From: Voacanga thouarsii
Taxonomy: Eukaryota > Streptophyta > Magnoliopsida > Gentianales > Apocynaceae
Reading direction: 5' to 3'
Assembly (NCBI GenBank): GCA_026120185.1
Contig: JANUWF010002120.1
Span: 620,001 to 684,000 of the forward strand
DNA length: 64,000 nt
Part shown: positions 47,894 to 59,245 of the stretch, piece by piece
Position numbering within the stretch: the stretch's first letter is position 1
Layout of the letters: each line of letters starts with the position of its first letter
Made by a program: the position numbers and the translations under genes
The notes under the pieces: generated by a model
Told to the model about the DNA's origin: nothing
Databases searched by the model: none
The model's input: only the letters and a program-made list of their open reading frames with translations

Positions 47894-49513
47894 TAAGTTT
47901 TATTCATGATTATCTTAACTATGTTTGAATTTTTTATTTTCTTACATTCCTTAAAGATAGGAATGTTGTCTTAAGGGAGACATGAAGAGAATGTCTTGAT
48001 CATGTCCTAAAAAGAATTCTAGAGGAATTCTTATTCCTTTAATTTCTTTAGCCTTGTCCTAACATCTTCATAATTTAAATTATCCATAATCCATTAATCT
48101 CTTCTTTTAATTCTAGAAAATCCTGTGATAATTCCTTAGCCTTGAAATTCAAGAATCAGCCTTGAGGGATAAGGGATTGTCGAAATAGGGAGAAGAATTA
48201 GGATGGGTTCCCAAGAGAAATAAATCACCATAGTTATACCGTCAATGCTACCTTCATCTTGTTCATGGCTTGCTAAAGGAAAATCTAAAAAGTTTTCCAG
48301 AATTTCTACAAGATTATTTTTGAAACTTTTGCCAACATTCTTACCTCATTTGCTGCCAGAAAAAATGGTCATTTCATGTGAGGTTGAAGGCTGAAAATTC
48401 TGAGCATTTTCGGACTGCACAACCTTTGTAAAACCAGAAAATTCCTTGCAGCAATTCACTGCTTTTGAAGCTGGAATTGAAGCCATCTTTTGGTCATCAA
48501 ATCAGCTGGAACATCCTCTATTATTCTCCAGAAAGAAGGATGGAAAACCACCATTAAAAGACCCTCAAACACCCTAGAAAAATAGATGCAAATCGGGCCA
48601 ATAAATGCAGAAAATTCTGCACCAAAAATCATCATCATTCGATGTACTCTTGAGCATTGAAAACCAGAAAATTTTGCAGGTTGGTTTCTCAAGGCTAAGG
48701 CTGAAAATCACCACCAAAACCTCTGAAAATCAGACCTTGTTCAGCCTTGGACTGAACACCATTGACCTCCACACTTACCTTGAGTGTTTGGACTCCATGA
48801 TCACACCTCAAAAAGCTCCTAAGATCACTCTATCCAAAACTCGTTTGAACTTCAAAATAATTCCAGATTTTTTTGCTCCATTAAAACAATCTTGTAGCAA
48901 GTGATTAACCCGTAATTCCTCTGCCATTAGAGACTATTTTCGGCTAGCACTATATGCTGAACAACTCTCCATTCTTTGCATTAAACCTATCTTGATCAGT
49001 CCTACTCTATTGAAGAGCAAGAGACCTCCCATGAACAACCACTATTAGCTAATCTTCTACCTCAAATAGCTCTTCATTTTCCTCTATTTGAATTTCAAAA
49101 AAAAAAAAAAAAAAAAAACTGAGCACTCTCTCTCCTTCTTGCTAAGACCGAAACTCCTAGTTACACAAGACCATTTGGCCAGCAACAATTCCAGAAATTC
49201 GTGAGCCACTCTCTCAAAACTCTCTCAAAACAACAAGAATACCAAAAACACCAAGAACACACACTTAACCTCTTCAAGCCTAAACCTATTCTAAACATCT
49301 TCAATCACTCTCAAATACTCTAGATCACTCATACTTAATCCCTAGACTTCATTTTTGGTCTTTATAACACGAAATCACACAAACTAGAATTTTCAAACAG
49401 ATCAAAATTAGTTTTTTTTTTCTTGAAGGTCCCAAGAACATCAAAAAGGTAAAGTAAGAACAACCTTCTTGTTCTTCCTCTTCTATTCAATTTTTAAGGT
49501 TCTATTCCAATGT

Positions 49514-49545
<32 letters not shown>

Positions 49546-50176
49546 GGCCGAAATGGGATGATTAACCGTGGCTATTTTTCTTTAGACCACTAAAGGCTCT
49601 CAAACGTGTGGACCTTCACTAGTCTTCATCAAGTGATCGTCTATCATGTATTTTTTCTTAAATCCTCCTTTTAGTTTCTGAATTCATATCTCTTAGATAT
49701 TGATAGAAAGATTGAATATAAAATAAATGGGGGTTGAGTACATGTATTGAAGGGGAAGGAGTTAGGGCATGAGAGTGAAATGTATGATTAGGTCTTATGG
49801 ATTTTTCTTTTGAATCAACATATGTTCATCATGTTTAATGAGATTTATGGATGTTTTGATGCATGATAGATGTTATGACAACTAAGGTGAATAGGCCTTT
49901 ATGTTCATAATCTTCAATGAAGCCATGAATGATGATTATGCCTAGTAGGAGATTAGCCATGTGATAGTATGTGTTAATTCAAGTGTATGTTGATGAATGG
50001 ATTAGTTTATTATTTGATGTTAGAGAATGTGTTCATGAGTCTTTTCTTGCAATAGGAAATCATGGTGAAAGATTATTTTCTTGTTAATCCTAGGTTATTT
50101 TTATTAACAAATTTTATTACTTTAATTAGAATTACTACTATATTTTTCTCTATGAAATTTGAAATGGCTAGGAAGG

Positions 50177-51721
50177 TGATAGGGGCTAATTTGGTTATAT
50201 TTTGCGTAGTTATTTGAGGCTCTTTTGTAATATATTTTGTGCAATAACTAGTCATATTCATTCATATTTGAGATTTTACCATTGGAAAGATATTTTGGTC
50301 ATTATTTCAGGTTTTTGGGTAAAACGAAGCAAAACCGTCGTGAAACAGAACAGAGGCGGCGCCGGCTGGAAGCCTGGAACCGGCGCCAGCTATACACTGG
50401 ATGCACGAACTTCAAAGCAATGAAAATATTGGAGAAGTAGAGTAGAATAGAGCCTAACCGGCACTGGCTGTAAGGTTGGAGGCGGCGCCGACTGTAGCCT
50501 GGAATGTATGCGCAAAATTCGAAGAAAAATCGGCAAACGAGTAGAGAAACAGAACACAGGCGGCGCCGGTTGTAAGGCTGGAGATAGCGCCGGCTGTGGT
50601 CTATTCCTGAGGTGGTGCTGCGATCTTTTGACGCGTTTTTGTAAATCTGGGGAGTTTTAGCATCTTCCAACTTCTACTCGGCCAAGAACTTTGTACCTAC
50701 GAGTTTAGGCACTTCCTAAGCCTATAAATAGATGAAAAACACAAGGAAAAAGGGGAGGATTTATTGATCATCATAGAAAATCACTCAGTCTAAGGAGGAA
50801 TTCTTCAAGTTCAAGGAGGGTTGGACAAGAAGGTTTTGAAAGAAAGAAGAAGGAGGCTTGTCTATGAGTTCTTTCTTTTACTTTGTTTTCTTTTTCTTAA
50901 CAATGATGTTGTAATTGTTCTATTGTAATTTGACATTATTTTAGATAATCGTGATTCTTGGAGTTATTTGATCTTTTGATTAATTGACTGTTCTTCTTGG
51001 TATTTAATTACTTGGGCATATTTCGAGATTAGTTGGTTGTTTCTATTGTTAACTTGCTAGACCAAAGAGGTTGATGATGGTTGCAATTGATTAATTTTTG
51101 CATTCATTGGCTATTACTTGCTAGACCAAAGAGGTTAATTACTGAGGATTGAGTAATTAAAGGTTAATTGATGTTTGCCAGACCAAGGATTCATTGATTA
51201 ATTTCATGTTTTAAATTCACCAGATCACGGAAATTTAATTAAGGATTGTGTTTAATGCATCTTTTGGATGAATTAGTTGAAACAGACCAAGTGATGCTAA
51301 TTTATCTAGAAGGTAGTAATTAGTTGGGACAGACCAAGTGATGCTAATTTACCTTAATCCTTCACGGTGCCGAGAGAATGATTGATTATGATAATGGTTA
51401 AGTTCTTGAAGATCATGGTTGTCTAATCAATGGTTTGAGTTGCATACTTCTCCATCCTTGACATGTACATATTTTTATTTTATTTTCTTTTTAGTTTTCC
51501 TTTTTATTTGATTTTCACTTTGTTGAGTCGGTTAAACAATGAAAGAGGGGTAATTAATGTTTACTTGTTCCTTGAGGATCGACACTCGTTTGAACCCTAT
51601 GCTCAGTAATGATGAGTACGCTTGCTCATATGTGTGATTTGGGTCCAACGTTTTAATTTAAACTTGATTGGGAATATGCTTAGTTTTTGTATGATTTTTA
51701 TACACAAATCTAAATGCATCA
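50177..51721 (+). repeat. 5' LTR of the Athila-like element
   Basis: 1545 bp. Contains three pairs of GGCGCC-centred palindromes (50355-50391, 50456-50494, 50557-50596). A TATA-like 'cctataaatagatg' follows at about 50719, so the palindromes lie in the promoter-proximal U3. Further on, 'gctagaccaaagaggttgat' and related phrases repeat between 51055 and 51360. Confidence 0.93.
50355..50596. repeat. GGCGCC palindrome array in the Athila 5' LTR
   Basis: Motifs of the form (A/G)GCGGCGCCGGCTG occur at 50355, 50380, 50456, 50478, 50557 and 50585, so each pair is spaced about 22-28 bases. The central CCGGCGCCGG is self-complementary. Linkers (gtaaggctgga, gaagcctgga) are also repeated. The copies at 57901-58125 in the 3' LTR match. 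A related pair lies in the coding region at 52282-52390. Confidence 0.85.
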
Positions 51722-51727
51722 AGTTTT

Positions 51728-51745
51728 TGGCGCCGTTGCCGGGGA
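51728..51745 (+). other. Primer-binding site of the Athila-like element (tRNA-Asp)
   Basis: TGGCGCCGTTGCCGGGGA, six bases inside the LTR, is complementary to the 3' end of plant tRNA-Asp over 18 bases. Athila elements are known to use this primer. Confidence 0.92.
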
Positions 51746-51960
51746 ACAATAGCATGAAAGCCTGGACTTTGTTGATTTAACCATGTAAATATGTAAATAT
51801 GTATGTTTGTTCTTGCTGCAAAATGGTGCTATATTTTGTATTTCGTGTATTCTTGTATAACCTTATAACCTAACTAACCTATCCAACTTGAACTACGTCT
51901 TTTAAACTAACTGCGTATTTTGTAATTTTCCTATCTAACTCATCTCCTTATTTAGGAGAC

Positions 51961-52500
51961 ATGGCGAATTGGGATCTAAGGAGGTCCAACAGGGAGCAGT
52001 ACTCCCATTATGCCTCACAGGGAACACTCACAGTGCTAGAATCAACAGAGCTTGAAACCTTAGTTGGTAAATTCGTAGGGCATGTCACGAGGCGTTTCCA
52101 AGAAATCGATTCCACATTCGAAAAATTCGAAGCAATGATCTGCAACATGGAACAACAAATCTAGTTTTTGACGGATATGGTAATAAAATCTCATGAATTC
52201 ACGCTATTAGCCAGTATGGAAACAGCTGCTATCACATTGCGAAGTGGAAAAGAATTGCCAGATAGTACAACAGATGAGGGTTGGCACCGGCTGGAAGAAG
52301 AGAACCGACGCCGGATGTCCATCAACACCGAAACCTTGCAACACAGAATGGAACCGGCGCCGGCTAGAAACCTGGAACCGGCACCGGCTATCCCCTGTCC
52401 ACCTCCCGAAAAACCCACCTTTTAGCCTAACATACCATACCCTACTCGTCTACACAAGGCCCGAAAAAATGCCCAGTTCAACAAATTCCTAGAGGTATTT
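51961..52500 (+). pseudogene. Athila-like gag remnant
   Basis: The frame starts MANWDLRRSNREQYSHY and stops at 52162 (TAG). It continues as AAITLRSGKELP, the conserved segment at the gag-protease junction of Athila. Then comes a Pro-rich part with EPAPARNLEPAPAIP, encoded by GGCGCC/GGCACC repeats like those of the LTR. The large structural core of gag expected before the ITLRSGK segment is missing, so this is an internal deletion derivative. The next conserved block, ARKNAQFNKFLEVFKQL, starts near 52460. Confidence 0.8.
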
Positions 52501-52545
52501 AAACAACTACACATAAACATCTACCTTAGTGAAGCTTTAATCCAC

Positions 52546-55500
52546 ATGCCCAAATATGCCAAGTTCCTCAAAAGTATGCTTGTTAACAAAAAGCAATTGG
52601 AAGAATTGTCTACAGTAGTCCTCAACGAAGAATGCTCAGCCATCTTACAGGACAACTCAAGTTTGCCCCACAAAGCAAAAGATCCAGGGAGTTTCTCTAT
52701 CCCATGTCTAATTGGCACTCTTTATGTCTGTAATGTACTAGCTGACCTAGGTGCTAGCATTAATTTACTACTATATAAAATATTTAAAAGGCTAGGCCTA
52801 GGAGAACCACAACCCACTAGGATGGGTATTCAACTCACAGATCCTCTATCAAATACCCTAGGGGCATCATTGAAGATGTGTTGGTAAAAGTTGATAAATT
52901 CATATTTCCTATGGATTTTGTTATTCTTGACAGGGACGGAGATTCTAAAGTCCCCTTAATCCTAGGTAGGCCCTTCTTAGCTACAGCAAAAGCATTAATT
53001 GACGTCTATGGGGGGAGATTAACACTAAGGGTTGGGGATGAGGAAGTCATAATTCGAATCCATAAGAGCATGCAACAACCTATGACTTCTGATTATTTGT
53101 GTCTAAGAGTTGATATTCTTGACAAACTAATTTTTCAGTTGATACAGGAATCTATTGAGGAGGAATTAATGGAAACATCAATGGCATATCTGGAGGAATC
53201 TCATAACAAGGATGGGATGCAGAATTTGGACATAGAAAAATGCAGTTTGGGGAGAATAAAATCATCTATACATGATCCTCCCGAAGTGGACTTAAAGGAC
53301 CTGCCCGAGCATTTGGAATATGTGTTCATGGCTAAGGATCGTAAGTTACCTATCATTATTACCAAAAATTTCAAGCCAGAACAAAAGACCAAGTTGGTAA
53401 GCATGTTGGAAAAATATAAAAGAGTGATAGCTTGGAAGATCATTGATATTAAAGGCATTAGTCCATCTTTTTGCATACACAAGATCTTGATGGAAGAAAA
53501 TGCAAAACCCGTAGTGCAACTCCAACGCAAGTTGAACCCACATATGAGTGAAGTGGTAAAAAGTGAGGTGGTTAAGCTCTTAGATTCTGGCATCATTTAC
53601 CCTATTTCAGATAGCAGTTGGATAAGTCCTACTCAAGTGGTACCAATGAAGGGAGGAATGACAGTGAGCCCCAACGATAAAAATGAATTAGTCCCTATAA
53701 GATTGGTCACGGGGTAGAGATTTTGCATAGATTATAGGATGTTAAACAAAGCCACTAGAAAAGATCACTTCACTCTTCCTTTCATTGACCAAATGTTGGA
53801 AAGGTTAGCCGGACACGAGTTTTATTGTTTCTTAGATGGATTCTCAGGCTACTTGAAAATTCCCATAGCTCTGGAGGACCAAGAAAAGACTACTCTCACA
53901 TGTCCATATGGTACTTTTGCATATCGTAGGATGCCATTTGGCCTTTGCAATAGCCCCAGAACATTCCAAAGATGCATGACAGCTATATTTGAAGGACTCG
54001 CGGGGGATATCATGGAGGTATTTATGGATGATTTCTCAGTTTTTAGTGACTCATTTGATCTGTGCTTATCTAACCTTGAGAAGGTGATCGCAAGATGTGA
54101 AGAGACTAACCTCATGCTTAACTGGGAAAAGTGCCACTTTATGGTATAAGAAGGTATTGTGTTAGGGCACAAAATTTCACGGAAGGGTATTGAGGTTGAT
54201 AGAGCAAAAAATTGAAGCAATCGAGAAGCTACCTCCTCCTACTTCGGCAAAAGCTATACAGAGCTTTCTTGGTCACATAGGTTTCTACAGGCGGTTTATC
54301 TTCGACTTCTCAAAAATTTCAAAACCTCTTACTTCTTTACTTGAAAAGGATGCTGAATTTAATTTTGATGATAAATGTCTCAACGCTTTTGCCATACTTA
54401 AAGAGAAATTGATTAATTCACCCATTCTAATTACCCCGGATTGGTCTCTTCCCTTTGAACTAATGTGTGATGCAAGTGACTTTGCAGTTGGTGCAGTATT
54501 GGGACAAAGACGGAACAAGCACTTCCAACCGATATACTATGCCAGCAAAACTCTAATAGATGCACAGGAATTTGATTTGGAGATTAGAGACAAAAAGGGG
54601 ACAGAAAACTTGGCTGTAGATCACCTGTCAAGATTGGATAATCCAAACCTGGAATCCTTGCTAGAAGAAGACATTGATAACGCTTTTCTAGACGAGCAAC
54701 TTTTGCTCATAGAAGGTGAGATCCTAACCACACTATGGTTTGCCGACTTTTCTAATTACTTGGCTGCAGGAATTATGTCAAAAGACCTCACGATGCATCA
54801 AAAGAAGAGATTCCTCTCCAATGTACGGCATTACTTTTGGGATGACCCATATTTATTTAAGTGTTGTGCGGACTAAATCGTTTGGAGGTGTGTGGATGCT
54901 AGGGAAGGGGAAGATATTCTTCGACATTGTCATGAAGGACTTGCTGGAGGACATTACTAAGCTAACAACACTGCACGAAAGGTGCTAGACGCTAGATTCT
55001 ATTGGTCCACATTATTTAAAGAAGCCCGCAGGTTTGTCCAAAGTTGTGATAGGTGTCAACGTACAGGTAACTTTTCTAAATCTAATGAGATGCCATTACA
55101 AATTTTCCAAGCGTGTGAAGTATTTGAATGTTGGGGCATAGACTTCATGGGACCTTTTCCTAGTTCTTTAGGGAATAAATATATCTTGGTGGCAGTGGAT
55201 TATGTCTCTAAATGGGTAGAAGCCCAAGCCTTACTCACTAATGATGCAAAGGTGGTGGTCAAATTTCTGAAAAAAAATTTCACTCGATTTGGTGTGCTTA
55301 AGGTCCTAATTAGTGATAGGGGGACTTATTTTTGTAATGCACAAATGAAAAAAGTCCTCACGCACCTAGGTGTGCACCATAGGTTGGCCACCCCGTATCA
55401 CCCTCAAACAAGTGGATAGGTAGAGGTGGATAAAAGAGAACTCAAACGAATTTTGGAAAAAAAACTGTCAACCACACTAGGAAGGATTGGAGCTTAAAAC

Positions 55501-56024
55501 TAGATGATACCCTTTGGGCATATAAAACAGCCTTTAAGACACCAGTTGGCACGACTCCGTTTCGGTTAGTATATGGTAAATCATGTCACCTACCAGTTGA
55601 AATTGAACACAAGGCTTATTGGGCAATAAAACTGGTCAATCTTGATCTTGAGTCAGTTGGGAAGTCTCGGTTACTTCAACTCACAGCCTTGGAGGAATTG
55701 CGAAAAGATGCCTATGATACGTCACTCCGGTACAAAGAAAAAGTGAAATCCTGGCACGACAAGCATATTACTGGACCACATGGCTTTGCAATAGGTGATC
55801 AAGTCCTGTTATTCAATTCTCGTTTACAGCTTTTTCCCGGAAAGTTAAAATCTCGGTGGTTGGGACCATTCACGGTAAGTAAGATCGGCCCTTTTGGCAT
55901 CCTAGACCTTACTCACCCCACTCAGAGAACTTTCAAAGTTAATATCCATCGGGTGAAACGTTATGCGGGTGGCAGTCTTCCACATCCTGAACAGGTGGAC
56001 ATGCTCTTTGACGACTCCGCATAG
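52546..56024 (+). pseudogene. Athila-like pol: protease, RT, RNase H, integrase
   Basis: Protease: IPCLIGTLYVCNVLADLGAS (active-site DLGAS intact), then after a shift near 52860 PLILGRPFLATAKALIDV. RT: from 53290, with DGFSGYLKIPIALEDQEKTT, MPFGLCNSPRTFQR and the catalytic FMDD (54021-54032). A stop at 53715, another at 54147, and an extra A in a homopolymer near 54210 break it. RNase [18 protein letters not shown], then an in-frame loss of roughly 55 residues at about 54567. Integrase: zinc segment with CDRCQRTGN, core [21 protein letters not shown], stop at 55417, shift near 55465, then the conserved C-terminal PGKLKSRWLGPFTV. The frame ends at 56024. Confidence 0.9.
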
Positions 56025-57710
56025 GTACTTTGATGATGCCTCCCTCTTCAAGCATTCCGCTCTTGTACAACACGATTAATGGAAGTTTGTTTTTGTTATC
56101 TCTTCTCCTTTATCTTTTTGGTCCCTTGGTATTGATTGTTTTGGTTCTATTTATTTGGCCATTAAGGACAATGTCCAGTTTAAGTATGGGGGAGTGGTTT
56201 GATTGACAAGTCTTCTACATACTCTTTAGCTTTCTTGGGAACAAAATTTTTCAAAATTTTCTGAGAAATTTTCTAATTTTCTGGAGATTTCAAGCCGTAT
56301 TTTTAGTGCATGTCTTTATGGTGAATTATAGAGCATATGTTCTAGATCATTTATGGCTTATGCATGACTTTTTGCACTCACTTGGACAAAGTAGTTCTTG
56401 ATCAAATTCTTTGCATTATTCATAAACCTATTTTTTTTCTCTAAAATGCGTGGAGCATTCTAGAACTTACTTGAATACCTCTCGAGGCGAAATAAGAAAG
56501 GCATTCATGATTTAACTTAGGGATGACGGTAATAGGCTTTCTTTGGATAGTTTGAGCTTTTCAAGCCTATCTAGTGCTATATTATCCCTAGTGCCTATTT
56601 TAAGCTTAAATTGGTGATTTCTTTCTTTACAACCCATCACGATATTTTGTCCATTACTTGTGCTGAGAGTTTGTATAATTTCCAAATCTTTATACTCTTC
56701 AAGGATGAAAGTGTATGTATGTTGAGAACAATGCAGGGAGAGAGATCATGAATTGTTACTTTCAGTCATGGATCAATTACAATTGGAGCTGGGAAAAGAT
56801 AGGAAGTGGAATGAAAGGAAGAAGTTGAAAGATTGAGAAAGAAAAGAATGCGAGCTGAAAAAAGATAAGAAAGAAAAGAAACGAGTGAAGAGAGAAAACA
56901 ACAAGCTGCTAGAAAGGAAAGTAAATGAAAAAGAAAAGAACAACAGTAGAAAAAGCAAAAAGAGGAGTAAAAGAAGAAAGAATTGAAAGAGAATTGAAGA
57001 CAAAAAGAGCAAAAAAATCATAAAAGGGATGGTGAGTGAACTGTAAAAGTAAGTTCATATAAGATACTTGCTACCATTGCTGGAAAATTGATTGATCTTC
57101 TGAGGAAAAGAATTAATGATAAGAAGAGGTGAAAGAAGAAGAAAAAAAAAAAAGAAGAAAAAAAAATGCAGGATTTGCTTGAAATGCGTAAGGGTTGTTA
57201 TATAAGGTTATGGGTTGATTGGTTCTTGAAATAAGAGAGCAAGAAGAGTTGGGAATTATAGGTTTATTTTGGTTACCCTTTTCTTGCTTACTCTCAGTTT
57301 TTCTTTGACTTTTGATGTTCCTATATCCCTCGTTTGCTAAGCCGCATTACAAACCTTTAGCCTTACATTACAAGCTTAAAAGTTCTACTTTATCTAAGTA
57401 GAATCATGATATGTCTCGGATTAGTGGAGAGAGTGTATGAAAAGTAAGCACATGGAATGCATATTCTTTTTTAACTAACTTCTTTCTAATGGTTTGAGAA
57501 TATTGTGAAGTATTGTGATGGTTCTACTAAGTCATTTATCACTACACAAGTCTTGCATTGGCTGTGAAAGATTTAGTATCATATGTTTTATGTTCATAAG
57601 TAAAGAAAGCATTGAAGATATGTTTTGGGAATTGTTTGAGTGATGTGAGTAAAACCTTGTGTTTTTTCTACTTGTTTTTTATGCTTTGTTTGAGGACAAG
57701 CAAAGAGCTA
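56025..57710 (+). other. Non-coding 3' interior of the Athila-like element
   Basis: Autonomous Athila elements may carry an env-like frame here; none is visible. A polypurine-rich stretch (56770-57020, 57115-57170) consists of GAAAGAAAAGAA-like runs. The long minus-strand frame over it is only a Ser/Phe/Leu low-complexity translation. Confidence 0.7.
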
Positions 57711-57722
57711 AGTGTGGGGGAA
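57711..57722 (+). other. Polypurine tract of the Athila-like element
   Basis: AGTGTGGGGGAA immediately before the 3' LTR start, the expected plus-strand primer. Confidence 0.85.
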
Positions 57723-57724
57723 TA

Positions 57725-59245
57725 TGATAGGGGCTAATTTAGTTATATTTTGCGTAGTTATTTGAGGCTCTTTTGTAATACATTTTGTGCAATAACTAGT
57801 CATATTCTTTCATATTTGAGATTTTGCCCTTGGAAAGGTATTTTGGTCAATATTTCAAGTTTTTGGGTAAAACGAAGCAAAACCGTTGCGAAACACAGTA
57901 CAGGCGGCGCCGGTTGGAAGCCTAGAACTGGCACCAGCTGTACACTGGATGCACGGACTTCAAAGCGATGGAAAAATTGGAGATGCAGAGTAGAACAGAG
58001 CCTAACCGATGCCGGCTGCAGTCTGGAATGTATGCGCAAAATTCGGAGAAAAATTGGCAAATGAGTAGAGAAACAGAACACAGGCGGCGCCAGCTGTAAG
58101 GCTGGAGACGGCGCCAGCTGTGGTCTGTTCCTGAGGCGGTGCTGCGATCTTTTGACGTGTTTTTGAAAATCTGGGGAGTTTTAACATCTTCCAACTTCTA
58201 CTCGGCCAAGAACTTTGTACCTACGAGTTTAGGCACTTCCTAAGCCTATAAATAGATGAAAAACACAAGGAAAAAGGGGAGGATTCATTGATCATCATAG
58301 AAAATCACTCAGTCTAAGGAGGAATTCTTCAAGTTCAAGGAGGGTTGGACAAGAAGGTTTTGAAAGAAAGAAGAATGAGGCTTGTCTATGAGTTCTTTCT
58401 TTTACTTTGTTTTCTTTTTCTTAACAATGATGTTGTAATTGTTCTATTGTAATTTGACATTGTTTTAGATAATCGTGATTCTTGGAGTTATTTGATCTTT
58501 TGATTAATTGACTGTTCTTCTTGGTATTTAATTACTTGGGCATATTTCGAGATTAGTTGGTTGTTTCTATTGTTAACTTGCTAGACCAAAGAGGTTGATG
58601 ATGGTTGCAATTGATTAATTTTCGCATTCATTGGCTATTACTTGCTAGACCAAAGAGGTTAATTACTGAGGATTGAGTAATTAAAGGTTAATTGATGTTT
58701 GCCAGACCAAGGATTCATTGATTAATTTCATGTTTTAAATTCGCCAGATCACGGAAATTTAATTAAGGATTGTGTTTAATGCATCTTTTGGATGAATTAG
58801 TTGAAACAGACCAAGTGATGCTAATTTATCTAGAAGGTAGTAATTAGTTGAGACAGACCAAGTGATGCTAATTTACCTTCATCCTTCACGGTGCCGAGAG
58901 AATGATTGATTATGATAATGGTTAAGTTCTTGAAGATCATGGTTGTCTAATCAATGGTTTGAGTTGCATACTTCTCCATCCTTGACATGTACATATTTTT
59001 ATTTTATTTTCTTTTTAGTTTTCCTTTTTATTTTATTTTCACTTTGTTGAGTCGGTTAAACAATGAAAGAGGGGTAATTAATGTTTACTTGTTCCTTGAG
59101 GATCGACACTCGTTTGAACCCTATGCTCAGTAATGATGGGTACGCTTGCTCATATGTGTGATTTGGGTCCAACGTTTTAATTTAAACTTGATTGGGAATG
59201 TGCTTAGTTTTTGTATGATTTTTATACCCAAATCTAAACGCATCA
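57725..59245 (+). repeat. 3' LTR of the Athila-like element
   Basis: 1521 bp; nearly identical to 50177-51721. Most differences lie in the GGCGCC array (for example a shortened linker near 58010). Confidence 0.93.

Larger units (their letters stand above)
50177..59245 (+). mobile_element. Athila-like Ty3/gypsy element, defective
   Basis: LTRs 50177-51721 and 57725-59245 begin TGATAGGGGC and end GCATCA. A perfect 5 bp duplication GAAGG flanks it (50172-50176 and 59246-59250), and the empty site is seen in the Tekay 5' LTR near 36950. The primer site matches tRNA-Asp, and the protease (DLGAS) and RT (FMDD) variants are of Athila type. Most of gag is missing, pol is broken, and no env-like frame follows pol. 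In long stretches the two LTRs differ by only about one base in 200, so it is the youngest insertion of the nest. Confidence 0.92.

Noticed and set aside
56773..57021. Minus-strand 82-codon frame as a membrane protein
   Set aside because: It is the complement of a GAAAGAAA-rich tract; the Phe/Leu/Ser composition is low complexity, not a real hydrophobic protein.
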